Assembly (NCBI GenBank): GCA_038526245.1
Contig: JBCBGZ010000023.1
Span: 1-40,746, forward strand
DNA from: UBA5336 sp038526245
GTDB taxonomy: Bacteria > Pseudomonadota > Alphaproteobacteria > Caulobacterales > Hyphomonadaceae
DNA: 40,746 nucleotides
Direction of reading: 5' to 3'
The notes under the pieces were generated by a model. It saw nothing but the letters and a program-made list of their open reading frames with translations. It did not search any database and was not told the DNA's origin. Shown piece by piece: positions 1-8,901 of this stretch (positions are counted from its first letter, which is position 1; each line of letters begins with the position of its first letter). The position numbers were made by a program, and so were the translations under genes.

Positions 1-255
1 GTCAGCGCTGAAGTGACGAACTATCGGCCGTTTTATATCCTTGGCGAAGTGAACCGTCCGGATCAGTATCAGTACTCCTCCGGCCTCACTGTGATGAATG
101 CCGTTGCAGCTGCTGGCGGGTTCACTTACCGGGCCAATCGGCGCGACGTTTTCATTCGCAGCGCGGGCGAAAACACCGAACGCAAAGTCACGCTGACAAC
201 GACCACGCAAGTGCGTCCGGGCGACACAATCCGGATTGGCGAGCGCATTTTCTAG
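1..255 (+). CDS. Polysaccharide export protein (Wza/SLBB type), C-terminal part
   Basis: This is the 3' end of a gene that begins left of the window; the reading frame is open from base 1 and stops at 253-255. The 84 visible residues form an SLBB fold as found in Wza, ExoF and HfsD outer-membrane polysaccharide export proteins. They carry a YILGEVNRP strand, an NAVAAAGGF turn and the closing VRPGDTIRIGERIF segment, in which PGDtI and the final eRiF are family hallmarks. Proteins of this family form the periplasmic and outer-membrane channel for capsular or exopolysaccharide, which fits the downstream Wzz/kinase, polymerase and glycosyltransferases. A GTG at 13 lies in frame but is internal to the domain and should not be taken as the start. 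An intrinsic terminator follows at once, so this gene probably ends its own transcript. Confidence 0.9.
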   Translation, partial: VSAEVTNYRPFYILGEVNRPDQYQYSSGLTVMNAVAAAGGFTYRANRRDVFIRSAGENTERKVTLTTTTQVRPGDTIRIGERIF

Positions 256-275
256 ATCCCTCGAAAAGCATCGTG

Positions 276-311
276 AAAGCCCCCGTCAGGCGAGTGCCTG
301 GCGGGGGTTTC
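276..311 (+). terminator. Intrinsic terminator after the export gene
   Basis: An 11-bp stem (280-290 with 297-307, one G-T wobble) encloses a 6-base loop, is rich in C/G, and is followed by TTT and preceded by AAA. It lies 24 bases after the stop codon of the Wza-type gene. Confidence 0.85.
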
Positions 312-606
312 TCGTTTCAAAAGGTAAACAGAATGGTGAGGAATATTTCCCCAATTAGGCGAGTCATTCTTCAATTAATTACCTTTATAAGGGAAAACTG
401 CGGCACTTGTCCGTCTATGTTAAAATTTTCCGAGTAAAGAGCGTTTCTTGTTTCGGATTTGCTTGACTCTTTCTTTGGTGAAAGGCCTTTGAAGACAGGG
501 ATGGACGGCACGCTCCGGGTGGCACGCGTCTTGAACGCGCTCCCGGTCATCTGCAGCTGTCGGGCATGCCATGTGCGCCGCGACAACCTTACGAGGGGAT
601 CGAGAC
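312..606 (+). promoter_or_regulatory. AT-rich intergenic region upstream of the beta-barrel gene
   Basis: Between the terminator and the next start there is no convincing gene. The stretch around 335-480 is clearly more AT-rich than the genes on either side and should hold the promoter of the polysaccharide operon. Visible elements are two GANTC (CcrM-type) sites, GAGTC at 361 and GACTC at 465, a TTGACT at 463 without a good -10 partner, and a sigma-54-like TGGCACG-N4-TTGA at 520-534. The ribosome binding site of the next gene is the AGGGGAT at 594-600. Confidence 0.5.
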
Positions 607-1899
607 ATGACATCGACCAAACTCATCGCACTAGTCGGCGGCGCTGTGGCAGCAACCGCTTTTGCCAGCGCCCAGGCCCAAGCCCGGGACAATCAGAGCC
701 AGTTTTTCCAGCGCGACCGCTATGAGGCCGTCCAGGATCGCTACCAGGAAGCGTTCGACCCGGAGCCGGTTCGCCTCGGCAGCCTGGTTGTGAATTCCGA
801 ACTCGCGCTGGGCGCGGAATACAATGACAACGTCTTCGCGGCTGACTCTGATGCAACCGTGGACGAAGAAACCGACATCATTGTTCGCATTGCCCCAACC
901 GTCGATGTGCGTTCCGATTTGGCACGCCACGCCTTTGGCGCTCGTGTCCAGGTGGATCACCGCGAATACACAGATCTCGATTCAGAGAGCGCAACCAATT
1001 TGCGCGGTGAGCTTCGTGGTCGCCTCGACGTGACCCGGGAATTTGACGTTGAAGGCACCGTGTTTGCCAGTGACGAGGTTGAAGGCCGCCGTGACGCAAA
1101 CAACCAGGCTGTTTTTGCCGAGCCCGTGAGCTTCCAGACCACCGGTGCGCGCGCTGTGGCACGTTATACCCGTGACCGAGTCCGGCTGCGGGCGATCTAC
1201 CAGACCTCGCAGTTCGAGTACGACAACGTGCCCCTGATCGCGGGTGGCGAATTCGATCTGTCCGAGCGGGACTATGACGCCCAATTCCTGCGCGCCCGCG
1301 CTGCCTATGCCGTCTCTCCAGACGTTGCAGTGTTTCTGCAAGGCGAGTTGAACCAACGCGACTATGACCAGACCGTCCTGATCGACGGCAACCAGGAGAG
1401 CCGGGACTCGGAAGGCTTCGCGGCCCAGGTCGGTGTGAACTTCGAACTTCCCGTGCTTATCCGCGGTGACATTGCCGTAGGTATCCTCGAAGACGACGTC
1501 GACTCCGACGCCATTGCCGATGTCGACGGCTTGTCTCTTGATGCAAACGTCCAGTGGTTCCCAACGCGCCTGACCACGGTCACCTTTGACGCGTCTCGCC
1601 GGGTCACGGACTCAGGTCTCGTCGGCGTGGGATCGGCGACTGCCCAGGACTTCGGCGTTCGCGTCGACCACGAGCTTTACCGCAACATCCTTCTCTTCGG
1701 CGAGGCCGGACTTGGAAATCGCGACTTCAGCAGCGACCGCGAAGACGATCTTTTCGATGCCCGCCTTGGCGCAACCTACAAGCTGAACAAGCGCTTCCAC
1801 CTGGACGGTTATGTCCAGCGCTTCAGCCGCGACAGTAACTTCACCGGCAATGATTTCGACCAGAACCTGGTCGGCATTGCCCTTCGTATCTTCCCCTAA
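607..1899 (+). CDS. Outer-membrane beta-barrel protein of the polysaccharide locus
   Basis: The product has 430 residues. I chose the ATG at 607 over an upstream in-frame ATG at 571 because it is preceded by AGGGGAT at 594-600 and opens directly with a signal peptide (basic MTSTK, hydrophobic run, AQA cleavage site near residue 26). The mature protein is a long series of alternating polar and hydrophobic strands with many R/D/Y residues, and it ends on a strand finishing LRIFP, typical of an outer-membrane barrel. It resembles the BBP2 putative porin family, members of which sit between wza and wzc genes in alphaproteobacterial exopolysaccharide loci. A role in polysaccharide passage across, or retention at, the outer membrane is inferred from position only. 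It is probably the first gene of the operon that continues with the Wzz/kinase gene 38 bases downstream. Confidence 0.8.
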   Translation: MTSTKLIALVGGAVAATAFASAQAQARDNQSQFFQRDRYEAVQDRYQEAFDPEPVRLGSLVVNSELALGAEYNDNVFAADSDATVDEETDIIVRIAPTVDVRSDLARHAFGARVQVDHREYTDLDSESATNLRGELRGRLDVTREFDVEGTVFASDEVEGRRDANNQAVFAEPVSFQTTGARAVARYTRDRVRLRAIYQTSQFEYDNVPLIAGGEFDLSERDYDAQFLRARAAYAVSPDVAVFLQGELNQRDYDQTVLIDGNQESRDSEGFAAQVGVNFELPVLIRGDIAVGILEDDVDSDAIADVDGLSLDANVQWFPTRLTTVTFDASRRVTDSGLVGVGSATAQDFGVRVDHELYRNILLFGEAGLGNRDFSSDREDDLFDARLGATYKLNKRFHLDGYVQRFSRDSNFTGNDFDQNLVGIALRIFP

Positions 1900-1937
1900 C
1901 CCCCTAGTCCGCGAGACTTCCCAGGGAGTATAAGAAC

Positions 1938-4205
1938 GTGAACAAACAGACGCGTTTCGCCATGCCGCGCTCCATGCCTCTCATGGGGCGCAACGCAGCG
2001 ATGCTCCCTGGCCAGGACAATCTGCTCGACGTGAAGGCGATCTTTACGGCGATCCGGAAACGGTTCTGGTTGGCCCTTCTGACCTTCCTGATCGTGTTTT
2101 CTGGCATGGTGATCTACACCTTCCAGCAAACGCCGATTTACCAGACACAGACCCGCCTGATGCTTGATACCCGCCAGGGTGATGGCATTGACCTGGGCAG
2201 CATGTTCTCGGGCCTCGCGCCGAACACCGCGATCATCGACACCGAGTTGGAAGTGATCCAGTCGGAGTCCATGCTTTCCAAAGTGGTCGATAAGCTGAAC
2301 CTCACCCAGTATGAGGAGTTCAACTACACCATGCAGGAGCCGTCCGCTTTGCGGAAGGTGGTCAATGGCGCGAAGACTACAGTGCTCGGTGCAATTGGAA
2401 TGGGCGATGATGGGGCCGATCAGGGCCCGGTCATGACGCCAGAGCAGGAACAGGCCGCCATCCACCGGTATGCCACCCGGATGCTCCAATACGCGATCTC
2501 GGTAAACCGCCTTGGGCCGACCTATATCGTCGACATCCGCGCCTACTCGAAAAATCCGCAATTGGCATCGCAGATCGCCAATGGTGTGGCCGAGCAATAT
2601 ATTGTGGAGCAACTCGAAGCGAAGCTCGAATCGGCCCGAGTGCAGACCGACTGGCTGAGCGAAAGTCTGGATGACTTGCGTGAGGAAGTGAACGCCAAGG
2701 AGAGTGCGGTGGCCCAGTTTGAGGCTGAACGCGATATTCTCTCCGCACAGGGCTCCACGCTCACCGAACAGCAGATCGCCAACCTTCAGGCGCGCCAGCT
2801 CGATCAGCAGAGTGTTCTGCGGGAGGCCGAAGCCCGTCTGAGCAATGTCCGCACGCGTCTCGATTCAGGACAAGGCGCTGAGGCAATTGCCGAAGTGCTT
2901 GGCTCCGCTGAGATCGGCAACCTTCGCAACCAACAGGCTGAAATTCAGCGCCGCGTGGCAGACCTCGCCACCCGTTACGGCCCCATGCACCCTGAGCGCG
3001 TTGCTGTGAACAATGAGCTTGCCGACGTGCGGGCACAGATCGACGCTGCGGTGAACCGGGTTGTGTCGAACCTCGAAAGCGAAGTCGCCATTGCCCGTTC
3101 GAACCTCCAAACCACAAGTGGTCAGCTCGGCCAGATGCGCAACACGCTGGCGCGCAACAACACCGACAGTGTGCGCCTGCGCGAGCTTGAGCGCGAAGCC
3201 GACGCCAGCCGCACGCTTTATGAAGACTTCCTGGAACGGTTCAAACTGAACACCGAGGCCAGCGACCTGGCCCAGGCCGACGCGCGTGTCCTGAACCAGG
3301 CCCGCACACCGCGCGAACCATCCTCACCAAAGATCACGATCAATCTTGTCCTTGGTTTCCTGTTCGGCGGTGTGGCCGCAGGCGGCATGATCCTGCTCGG
3401 AGAGTTGCGTGAAAACCACTTCTCCACGGGCGATGAGTTGGAGCGCGCCTTCGGCGTGCCGGCGATCGGATCGGTGCCCCTGCTCATGGGGCGCGGTAAG
3501 AAAAACCCGGGCGACTACGCTATTGAGAACCCGCTTTCGGCATACTCCGAGAGTATCAGGAACATTCGAGCCTCCATCGTCTTTGCGGATCTCGACAACC
3601 CCGCCAAGACCGTTGCGATCTGTTCGTCCCTGCCCAATGAGGGCAAGACTATGACCACCTACAGCCTCGGTCGCCTGTCTGCGCTGTCGGGCTCGAAAAC
3701 ACTGATCATCGATGGTGACTTCCGCAGACGGCAATTGACGGAAGCTGCTCAACTCGAGCCAGAAGCCGGCCTGATCGAACATCTGTTCGGCGAAGTCGCG
3801 CTGGACGATGCGATGCATGTGGACGAGGCGACCGGGATGCACATCCTGCCGCTCACCTCCACGCGCAATACGCCGCGCGATGTGTTTGGTTCGCGCGCTT
3901 TCGATGCCCTGCTGCAGCGTCTTGAGACCGTCTACGACCTTATCGTGATTGACACCGGTCCAATCCTGCTGATGGCGGAATCCCGTGTGATCGTCTCCAA
4001 GGTCGACCAGGTGATTGTTGTCGCAAAATGGCGCTCCACGTCGCGCCAGGCGCTGCAACAGACCCTCAGCGTCCTTGAGCAGTTCAATGCTTCAATCGCG
4101 GGCGTGGCTTTGACCTTCGTGGATCTGCGCAAGAAGCGTTTCCTCGGCACGAGTTCGGCCAGCTACAAGGCCTACAGCAAGTATTACGCGGAAGGGTCCG
4201 GCTAG
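1938..4205 (+). CDS. Polysaccharide co-polymerase fused to BY-kinase (Wzc type)
   Basis: The product has 755 residues and starts at GTG 1938 behind AGGGAG (1923-1928). Residues about 30-65 form the first Wzz membrane segment. A long coiled-coil-rich periplasmic region spans about 190-430, with a second membrane segment near 465-490. The cytoplasmic tyrosine-kinase domain follows from about 535: Walker A with PNEGKT and K570, Walker A' LIIDGD with D592 and D594, Walker B DLIVIDTGP with D672. The tail carries four tyrosines (Y743, Y746, Y749, Y750), the usual autophosphorylation cluster. The protein is expected to set chain length and gate export together with the Wza-type channel. The Walker B region reads DTGP where many relatives have DxPP. 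Holdfast systems of Caulobacter split these functions over HfsA and HfsB, whereas here they are fused. Confidence 0.93.
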   Translation: MNKQTRFAMPRSMPLMGRNAAMLPGQDNLLDVKAIFTAIRKRFWLALLTFLIVFSGMVIYTFQQTPIYQTQTRLMLDTRQGDGIDLGSMFSGLAPNTAIIDTELEVIQSESMLSKVVDKLNLTQYEEFNYTMQEPSALRKVVNGAKTTVLGAIGMGDDGADQGPVMTPEQEQAAIHRYATRMLQYAISVNRLGPTYIVDIRAYSKNPQLASQIANGVAEQYIVEQLEAKLESARVQTDWLSESLDDLREEVNAKESAVAQFEAERDILSAQGSTLTEQQIANLQARQLDQQSVLREAEARLSNVRTRLDSGQGAEAIAEVLGSAEIGNLRNQQAEIQRRVADLATRYGPMHPERVAVNNELADVRAQIDAAVNRVVSNLESEVAIARSNLQTTSGQLGQMRNTLARNNTDSVRLRELEREADASRTLYEDFLERFKLNTEASDLAQADARVLNQARTPREPSSPKITINLVLGFLFGGVAAGGMILLGELRENHFSTGDELERAFGVPAIGSVPLLMGRGKKNPGDYAIENPLSAYSESIRNIRASIVFADLDNPAKTVAICSSLPNEGKTMTTYSLGRLSALSGSKTLIIDGDFRRRQLTEAAQLEPEAGLIEHLFGEVALDDAMHVDEATGMHILPLTSTRNTPRDVFGSRAFDALLQRLETVYDLIVIDTGPILLMAESRVIVSKVDQVIVVAKWRSTSRQALQQTLSVLEQFNASIAGVALTFVDLRKKRFLGTSSASYKAYSKYYAEGSG

Positions 4206-4239
4206 CCTGGACCTGGGGCCCCATAAGGAGACCGCTGTG

Positions 4240-5142
4240 ATGTCAAAACCGATGACCCTTCTGATCGCACTGGCCCTCCTTGGCGGCGGTGCCTGCAGTT
4301 CGGCGGCCGATGATGCCCGCCGCGATGCCCAGCATCAGGCCCGCGCGATCGACTCACAGTCGGCTGTTCCCGGCGGAGTGATTTCCGACGGTCCAGTGGT
4401 CCAGCGCGACTACAACGTCGAAAGCGCCTTCAAAAAGGTCTTCAGCGACGGCCATGACGATAAGTGGTTCAAGGCGGATTTCGTTTACCGCAACAATGTC
4501 CAGCGCACCGGATGGGAAGCCGACCACGTCGTCTTCAATGATGATGGTTTCGAACTTTTGATGTTGCGGGAACGCAAGGAAAGCCAGCCCAATACGGGCG
4601 CGGAGTACCAGCGCATGGGCCGCTATCACTATGGACGCTATGAAGTGGTGATGCGCGCAGCGCCGGGCTCGGGACTTGTGTCCTCGTTCTTTACCCATAC
4701 CGGCCCGTCCCAGGGCGGCGACCCCCATGACGAGATCGATATCGAGTTTCTGGGCCACCGCACCGAAGAGCTGCACATCAACTATTTCACCGCTGGGCGT
4801 ATGGCGGGCTCAGTCTACGTGAAGCTCCCCTACGACGCCGCTGAGCAATTCCAGCTCTATGCCTTCGAATGGGACCCCGACGAGATCCGCTGGTATGTTG
4901 GTGACCAGTTGGTGTTCACCGGCACGCCGGACCTGCACCCCATCCCCCAGACCCCTGGTCGAATGATCATGAATCTCTGGACGGGCTCCGAAAACCAATA
5001 TGCCTGGCACGGCCGCCCCACATTTGAGAGCGGCTCCACAGCAGGTTATCGCTGCGTCTCATACGTGCCGACGGGCGAAGAGCATGCCCAGTGCAGCGAC
5101 AGCTTCAGCTTTGATCTGCCCCCTGTCGAACTGGACGACTAG
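4240..5142 (+). CDS. Secreted family 16 glycoside hydrolase (ExoK-like)
   Basis: The product has about 300 residues. TAAGGAG (4224-4230) serves either GTG 4237 or ATG 4240; I use the ATG. A hydrophobic leader ends at C19 (LLGGGAC), which may be a relaxed lipobox, so the enzyme could be a lipoprotein rather than freely secreted. The GH16 active-site motif EIDIEF is intact, with the nucleophile and acid/base glutamates at about E165 and E169 and the helper D167. Downstream tryptophan-rich strands (FEWDPDEIRWYVG, MNLWTG) match the beta-jelly-roll of laminarinase/ExoK enzymes. In succinoglycan loci such enzymes trim the polymer, and the position between the export kinase and the glycosyltransferases suggests the same here. 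The substrate cannot be read from sequence. Its stop codon overlaps the ribosome binding site of the next gene. Confidence 0.9.
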   Translation: MSKPMTLLIALALLGGGACSSAADDARRDAQHQARAIDSQSAVPGGVISDGPVVQRDYNVESAFKKVFSDGHDDKWFKADFVYRNNVQRTGWEADHVVFNDDGFELLMLRERKESQPNTGAEYQRMGRYHYGRYEVVMRAAPGSGLVSSFFTHTGPSQGGDPHDEIDIEFLGHRTEELHINYFTAGRMAGSVYVKLPYDAAEQFQLYAFEWDPDEIRWYVGDQLVFTGTPDLHPIPQTPGRMIMNLWTGSENQYAWHGRPTFESGSTAGYRCVSYVPTGEEHAQCSDSFSFDLPPVELDD

Positions 5143-5151
5143 GAGACCGGC

Positions 5152-6378
5152 GTGGCGGATGATGGCGCAACCTTCAACGGGCAGATTGGGGGCTGGCAGG
5201 TCCAGACACCGTCGGCGCGCCCGATGACCGAGTCCCTGGCTGCGTCGCGGATTGCCTATCTCGGCCATGATGCCAGCGACGCCGCTGTGCGCCGTCGGAT
5301 GCGCGCCCTTCTGGACGATGGTTTGTCCGTTACCGGTTTCATGCCCCACCGGCGCGCGCCGAAAGACCTTTTCTGGGACCACGTCGATCTTGGAGAGACC
5401 CGGGATGGCGCATTCGCCCAGCGCATCAAATTCATCTTTGCCGGAGCAAAACGCATAGCCGATGAGCCAGGCTTTGCCGAAGCAGACCTGATCATTGCGC
5501 GCAATCTGGACATGCTCGGAATGGCGTTTGAGGCCAAGCGCCGGGCCCGGCTCGCCACGCCCGTCATTTATGAATGTCTGGATGTGCACCGCATGCTCAC
5601 GCGCCGCGATGCCTTTGGGGCGTCAATGCGTACTTTGGAGCGCGCGCTTCTCAAGCGTTGTGCAAGGGTTTGGGTGAGTTCGCCCGGCTTTCTCGAAAAT
5701 CATTTCGATGTGTATCATTCAGGGCTCTTTGCTGCTGACCTGATGGAGAATCGCTTGCCCGCTGCAAGCGAGTTTGGGCCGCGGCCTGGCCTTGCACTGC
5801 CCCGGAAATCGGGCCCCTTCCGATTGGGTTGGATTGGCAATTTGCGCTGCCAGCGAAGCTTTCAGCTGCTGCTGGACCAGGCCGACAGGTTCGGGGAGCA
5901 GATCGAGATTCATCTCCACGGGGTGCCTGCCCGGCGCGAGATCGAGGTTTTCGAACCCGAAATCGATGCGCGCGCGAATGTTACATTCCATGGGCGCTAC
6001 CAGGCGCCCGATGACCTCGCTGAAATCTACGCGCCGCTCGATGCCGTCTGGGCTGGAGATTTCATGGAAGCAGGTGCCAATTCAGAGTGGCTGCTGCCGA
6101 ACCGGCTTTATGAGGGGGGATATTTTGGTGTCCCGCCCATCGCGCCATCGGGCACGCAAACTGCCGCGTGGATCAACGCCCAAAAGACCGGGCTTCTGAT
6201 CGATGAACCCTTGGACACCACGCTGCCATCCTTGCTGGCAGACCTGATCAAAGCTCCTGCGCCGCTGGAAACCGCGCGTGAAAGACTTCTGACACAGTCG
6301 ACGGACACGTTTGTTGAGCCCCGGGGCGAGATGGCGCGCCTCGTTCGCTCGGCGTTGCAGCTGGGGGTGGCGCGATGA
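5152..6378 (+). CDS. Glycosyltransferase, ExoL-like
   Basis: The product has 408 residues and starts at GTG 5152, six bases after AGGAG (5141-5145); the A and G of that motif are part of the preceding TAG stop. No signal peptide is seen. After about 30 variable residues the protein opens with IAYLGHDASDAAVRRRM and continues with LIIARNLDMLGMA and VIYECLDVHRML, all resembling ExoL-type glycosyltransferases of succinoglycan loci. The C-terminal half has GT-B features: LGWIGNLRC starting the second Rossmann fold, VTFHGRY, and a nucleotide-sugar site region NRLYEGGYFGVPPI. It should add one sugar to the lipid-linked repeat on the cytoplasmic face. Its 3' end overlaps the polymerase gene by four bases (ATGA), which implies translational coupling. 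Confidence 0.75.
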   Translation: MADDGATFNGQIGGWQVQTPSARPMTESLAASRIAYLGHDASDAAVRRRMRALLDDGLSVTGFMPHRRAPKDLFWDHVDLGETRDGAFAQRIKFIFAGAKRIADEPGFAEADLIIARNLDMLGMAFEAKRRARLATPVIYECLDVHRMLTRRDAFGASMRTLERALLKRCARVWVSSPGFLENHFDVYHSGLFAADLMENRLPAASEFGPRPGLALPRKSGPFRLGWIGNLRCQRSFQLLLDQADRFGEQIEIHLHGVPARREIEVFEPEIDARANVTFHGRYQAPDDLAEIYAPLDAVWAGDFMEAGANSEWLLPNRLYEGGYFGVPPIAPSGTQTAAWINAQKTGLLIDEPLDTTLPSLLADLIKAPAPLETARERLLTQSTDTFVEPRGEMARLVRSALQLGVAR

Positions 6379-7721
6379 ACAGCGCCTATGCAGCCCATAG
6401 CTACACGGTGCCCGAGTCCGCTCCGATGACACGCTCCGGTCCAGGCGAAGCCATGCTGCGTGCGCCAATCTGGGAACAGCTGCTCCTGGCGCTCTGGTTC
6501 TACTACACTTTCATCATGCGGCCAGGATCAGAGCTCGTGCTCTATCCGCTGGCCATGTATTGGTCCGCCGCTTTCCTGTTGAACCGGCGGGTCACGGTGC
6601 CGCTGGCGTTCCGGTCCTGGCTGGTTTTCGCGATCCCGGTTCTTGCCATGCTATCGTGGGGGTGGTCGCCCATGCCTGCGCAGGCTTTGAAGTTCGGCGT
6701 CATGATGACGCTCGGAATCGTGGTCGCAGTCTATGTTGCGGCCCGTTTCGCCCCCCATGAAATCGCCCGGTCGCTGTTTTTGGCGGGATTGGTGGCCGCA
6801 ATCATGGTTGCACCAGAGATGGGGAATTTCGGGAACCGTGGGCCTTGGGGTGAGAAGAATATTTTCGCTGTCCGAATGGTCTGCGTCATGCTGGCGGCCA
6901 TGGCCGTGGCCTTTAACAAGTACGAGTTTCCCTGGTTGCGCCTTATGGCCTTCCCCCTGATCCCGGTCACCTATGTCTATGTGATCATCGCCCAGTCCGC
7001 GACATCACTCGTGTTTGCTTCGGGATCCATCCTGGCGATGGTGACCATCTGGCTGTTCTGGAGCCGGTTCTCGGCAATCCAGCACCTGCGCTCCGCATTC
7101 ATGGTTTTGCTGCTCTTCGGGGCGCTGGTCCTGGCCTATGTCTTCGCCAATATCGGGGATCGGATTTACGCTGATTTCCTGGAGTCCCTTGGGAAGGACA
7201 CCACACTCACCGGGCGCACGATGCTTTGGGACGCAGCGGACAGGATCACCCGCGAACAACCTTGGCTGGGGACTGGTGCGGAAGGGTTCTGGCTTTGGAA
7301 CAGCGGCGATGCGGCAACCCTCCTGGAGCTCTCCCATAAAGAGGCGGGCACCAAATTCTCCTTCCACAACTCCTATCTCGAGATGCAGATTCATTTCGGA
7401 TATGTGGGGATGGTGCTGTGTTACATGCTGGTGGCCTGGTGCCTCTGGCGCAGTGTGATCGCCTGGTTCGCCAGCCAGACCATTTCGCGCAGCTTCTTCC
7501 TGCTCGTCACGGGTATCGTGTTTGTATCCACCTTCACAGAGAGCTGGCTCTATGTCGTGTTCGATACGGCAGTGACACTGTTTTACGTCTCAGCGATCTC
7601 GAGCCTCGTTCGGGCCGATTATGTTCGCCACGCCAGGCGAGAAGCCGAATACGAGGCTTATGTTGGACGTGATCCGGCTCTCGGCACTGACCCGATTGCG
7701 GGTCTTGCGAGTGCGGAATGA
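6375..7721 (+). CDS. Polysaccharide polymerase / O-antigen ligase family (Wzy/ExoQ-like)
   Basis: The product has 448 residues and is very hydrophobic, with roughly ten or more membrane segments. It starts in an ATGA overlap with the preceding glycosyltransferase and ends in an ATGA overlap with the next. A large periplasmic loop around residues 270-340 holds LTGRTMLWDAA, PWLGTGAEGFW and FHNSYLEMQIHFG. This matches the Wzy_C signature, in which the R of TGR, the GxG and the H/N of HNSYLE are conserved. Such proteins join repeat units on undecaprenyl pyrophosphate in the periplasm. ExoQ is the nearest named role given the ExoL/ExoA-like neighbours, but a ligase cannot be excluded from sequence alone. 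Confidence 0.87.
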   Translation: MNSAYAAHSYTVPESAPMTRSGPGEAMLRAPIWEQLLLALWFYYTFIMRPGSELVLYPLAMYWSAAFLLNRRVTVPLAFRSWLVFAIPVLAMLSWGWSPMPAQALKFGVMMTLGIVVAVYVAARFAPHEIARSLFLAGLVAAIMVAPEMGNFGNRGPWGEKNIFAVRMVCVMLAAMAVAFNKYEFPWLRLMAFPLIPVTYVYVIIAQSATSLVFASGSILAMVTIWLFWSRFSAIQHLRSAFMVLLLFGALVLAYVFANIGDRIYADFLESLGKDTTLTGRTMLWDAADRITREQPWLGTGAEGFWLWNSGDAATLLELSHKEAGTKFSFHNSYLEMQIHFGYVGMVLCYMLVAWCLWRSVIAWFASQTISRSFFLLVTGIVFVSTFTESWLYVVFDTAVTLFYVSAISSLVRADYVRHARREAEYEAYVGRDPALGTDPIAGLASAE

Positions 7722-8686
7722 GCAGCGCGCCCGACGTCTCCGTCATTATGGCGGCCTGGACCGCGGCAGACTTCATCGCGCCTGCCATTCAGTCTGTCTT
7801 GGCGCAGGACCGCGTTGATCTTGAACTGATTGTTGTCGATGACGCCTCCGGCGACACAACCGTTCAGGCAGCCCTTGAGGCTGGCGGTGGCGACCCTCGT
7901 CTCAAGGTGGAGCGCCTGGATGTGAATGGCGGTCCCTCGGCTGCGCGCAACCGGGCGATGGATCTGGCGACCGGGCGCTACATCGCCGTGGTCGATTGCG
8001 ATGACAGCCTTGAGCCGGGGCGTCTGTCGGCTCTCGTGGCCTTCGCCGATGACACGGGCGCCGATATCGTAGCCGATAATATGAACCGTGTGGACACGCT
8101 CGGCGCACCCGGCGCAGAAGGTGTTGCATTCCTGGCGCAGGCAGAGCTGAAGCAACCGCTTGGCATTTCGCTCGCAGACTACCTCGATCCGGCGACAGAG
8201 GCGCGCTTTGGCGAAAACCTCGGCTATTTGAAACCGTTGTTTCGCACCCAAACTCTCCAACGCCTCGCATTGCGCTACGACACCAGCCTTCGCAACAGCG
8301 AGGATTTTTATCTCGTTGCAAGTCTATTGGCGGAGGGGGCTGATATGCGGCTCCATCCGATGCTCGGATACAATTACCTTGTTCGGCCAGGGTCGATTTC
8401 GCACCGCCTCAATCCAGCGCTTACGGGCGCGATCCTCGCGGCCAATGATGCGTTCGCCGCGAAGTATTCCGAAGCGTTTGATGCGGATGCCAGGCTCGCC
8501 CAGGCGAAACGAACGAGCGGACTGCAGAACATGCACATTTTCGAATGCGTGGTAGACGCCCTGAAGGCGCGCCGGCCCGCGCGCATCTTGTCCGCCCTCG
8601 CGCACAGACCCGCTGCCGTGCCCCATGTGGCAGCTCGCCTTGCGGGTATTGCTACTGCCAAACTCCGCGGCAACGCTGCACCCTAG
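7718..8686 (+). CDS. Family 2 glycosyltransferase
   Basis: The product has 322 residues and starts in an ATGA overlap with the polymerase gene. It has a canonical GT-A fold: VSVIMAAW at the N terminus, DDAS at 41-44 for nucleotide binding, NGGPSAARNRAMD, and the metal-binding D93-C-D95 (VVDCDD). An EDFYLV segment near residue 190 is the likely catalytic-base region. No membrane segments are seen, so it should act in the cytoplasm on the lipid-linked oligosaccharide. The final four bases overlap the end of a small gene on the opposite strand. Confidence 0.88.
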   Translation: MSSAPDVSVIMAAWTAADFIAPAIQSVLAQDRVDLELIVVDDASGDTTVQAALEAGGGDPRLKVERLDVNGGPSAARNRAMDLATGRYIAVVDCDDSLEPGRLSALVAFADDTGADIVADNMNRVDTLGAPGAEGVAFLAQAELKQPLGISLADYLDPATEARFGENLGYLKPLFRTQTLQRLALRYDTSLRNSEDFYLVASLLAEGADMRLHPMLGYNYLVRPGSISHRLNPALTGAILAANDAFAAKYSEAFDADARLAQAKRTSGLQNMHIFECVVDALKARRPARILSALAHRPAAVPHVAARLAGIATAKLRGNAAP

Positions 8687-8901
8687 AAAAGCGCTCCGAT
8701 GACCCAGAAAGCCAATGACCAAATGGCGAAGCAATAGAAGCCGACCAGGCCATAGATGGCCCAGTTCGGAAGCTTCGGTCTGGTGTCCGACTCCAATGGC
8801 GCCTCACCGTCCTCAAAGGCGCGGCTCGATACGAGTGTCAGACTTGGAGACGTGCCTGGACGGCGCCGTCCTAGGTCTTGATCCTGGGTATGGTCTGTCA
8901 T
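8683..8901 (-). CDS. Small single-pass membrane protein, unknown
   Basis: The product has 72 residues and starts at ATG 8901, with GGGGAAAGG a few bases upstream. The same frame is open much further upstream (to 9414), but that extension covers the divergent promoter region and runs antisense into the next gene, so I do not accept it. The N-terminal 45 residues are polar (QDQDLGRRRPG) and the C-terminal 27 form one membrane helix rich in tryptophan and aromatics (VGFYCFAIWSLAFWVIGALF). I do not recognise a family. It converges on the upstream GT2 gene with a 4-base overlap, inside the polysaccharide locus. Confidence 0.55.
   Translation of the reverse strand: MTDHTQDQDLGRRRPGTSPSLTLVSSRAFEDGEAPLESDTRPKLPNWAIYGLVGFYCFAIWSLAFWVIGALF

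Noticed and set aside
1896..2612. A 238-codon open frame on the minus strand
   Set aside because: It is antisense to the Wzz/BY-kinase gene, whose motifs are certain; the translation is rich in H/R/Q without a fold pattern.
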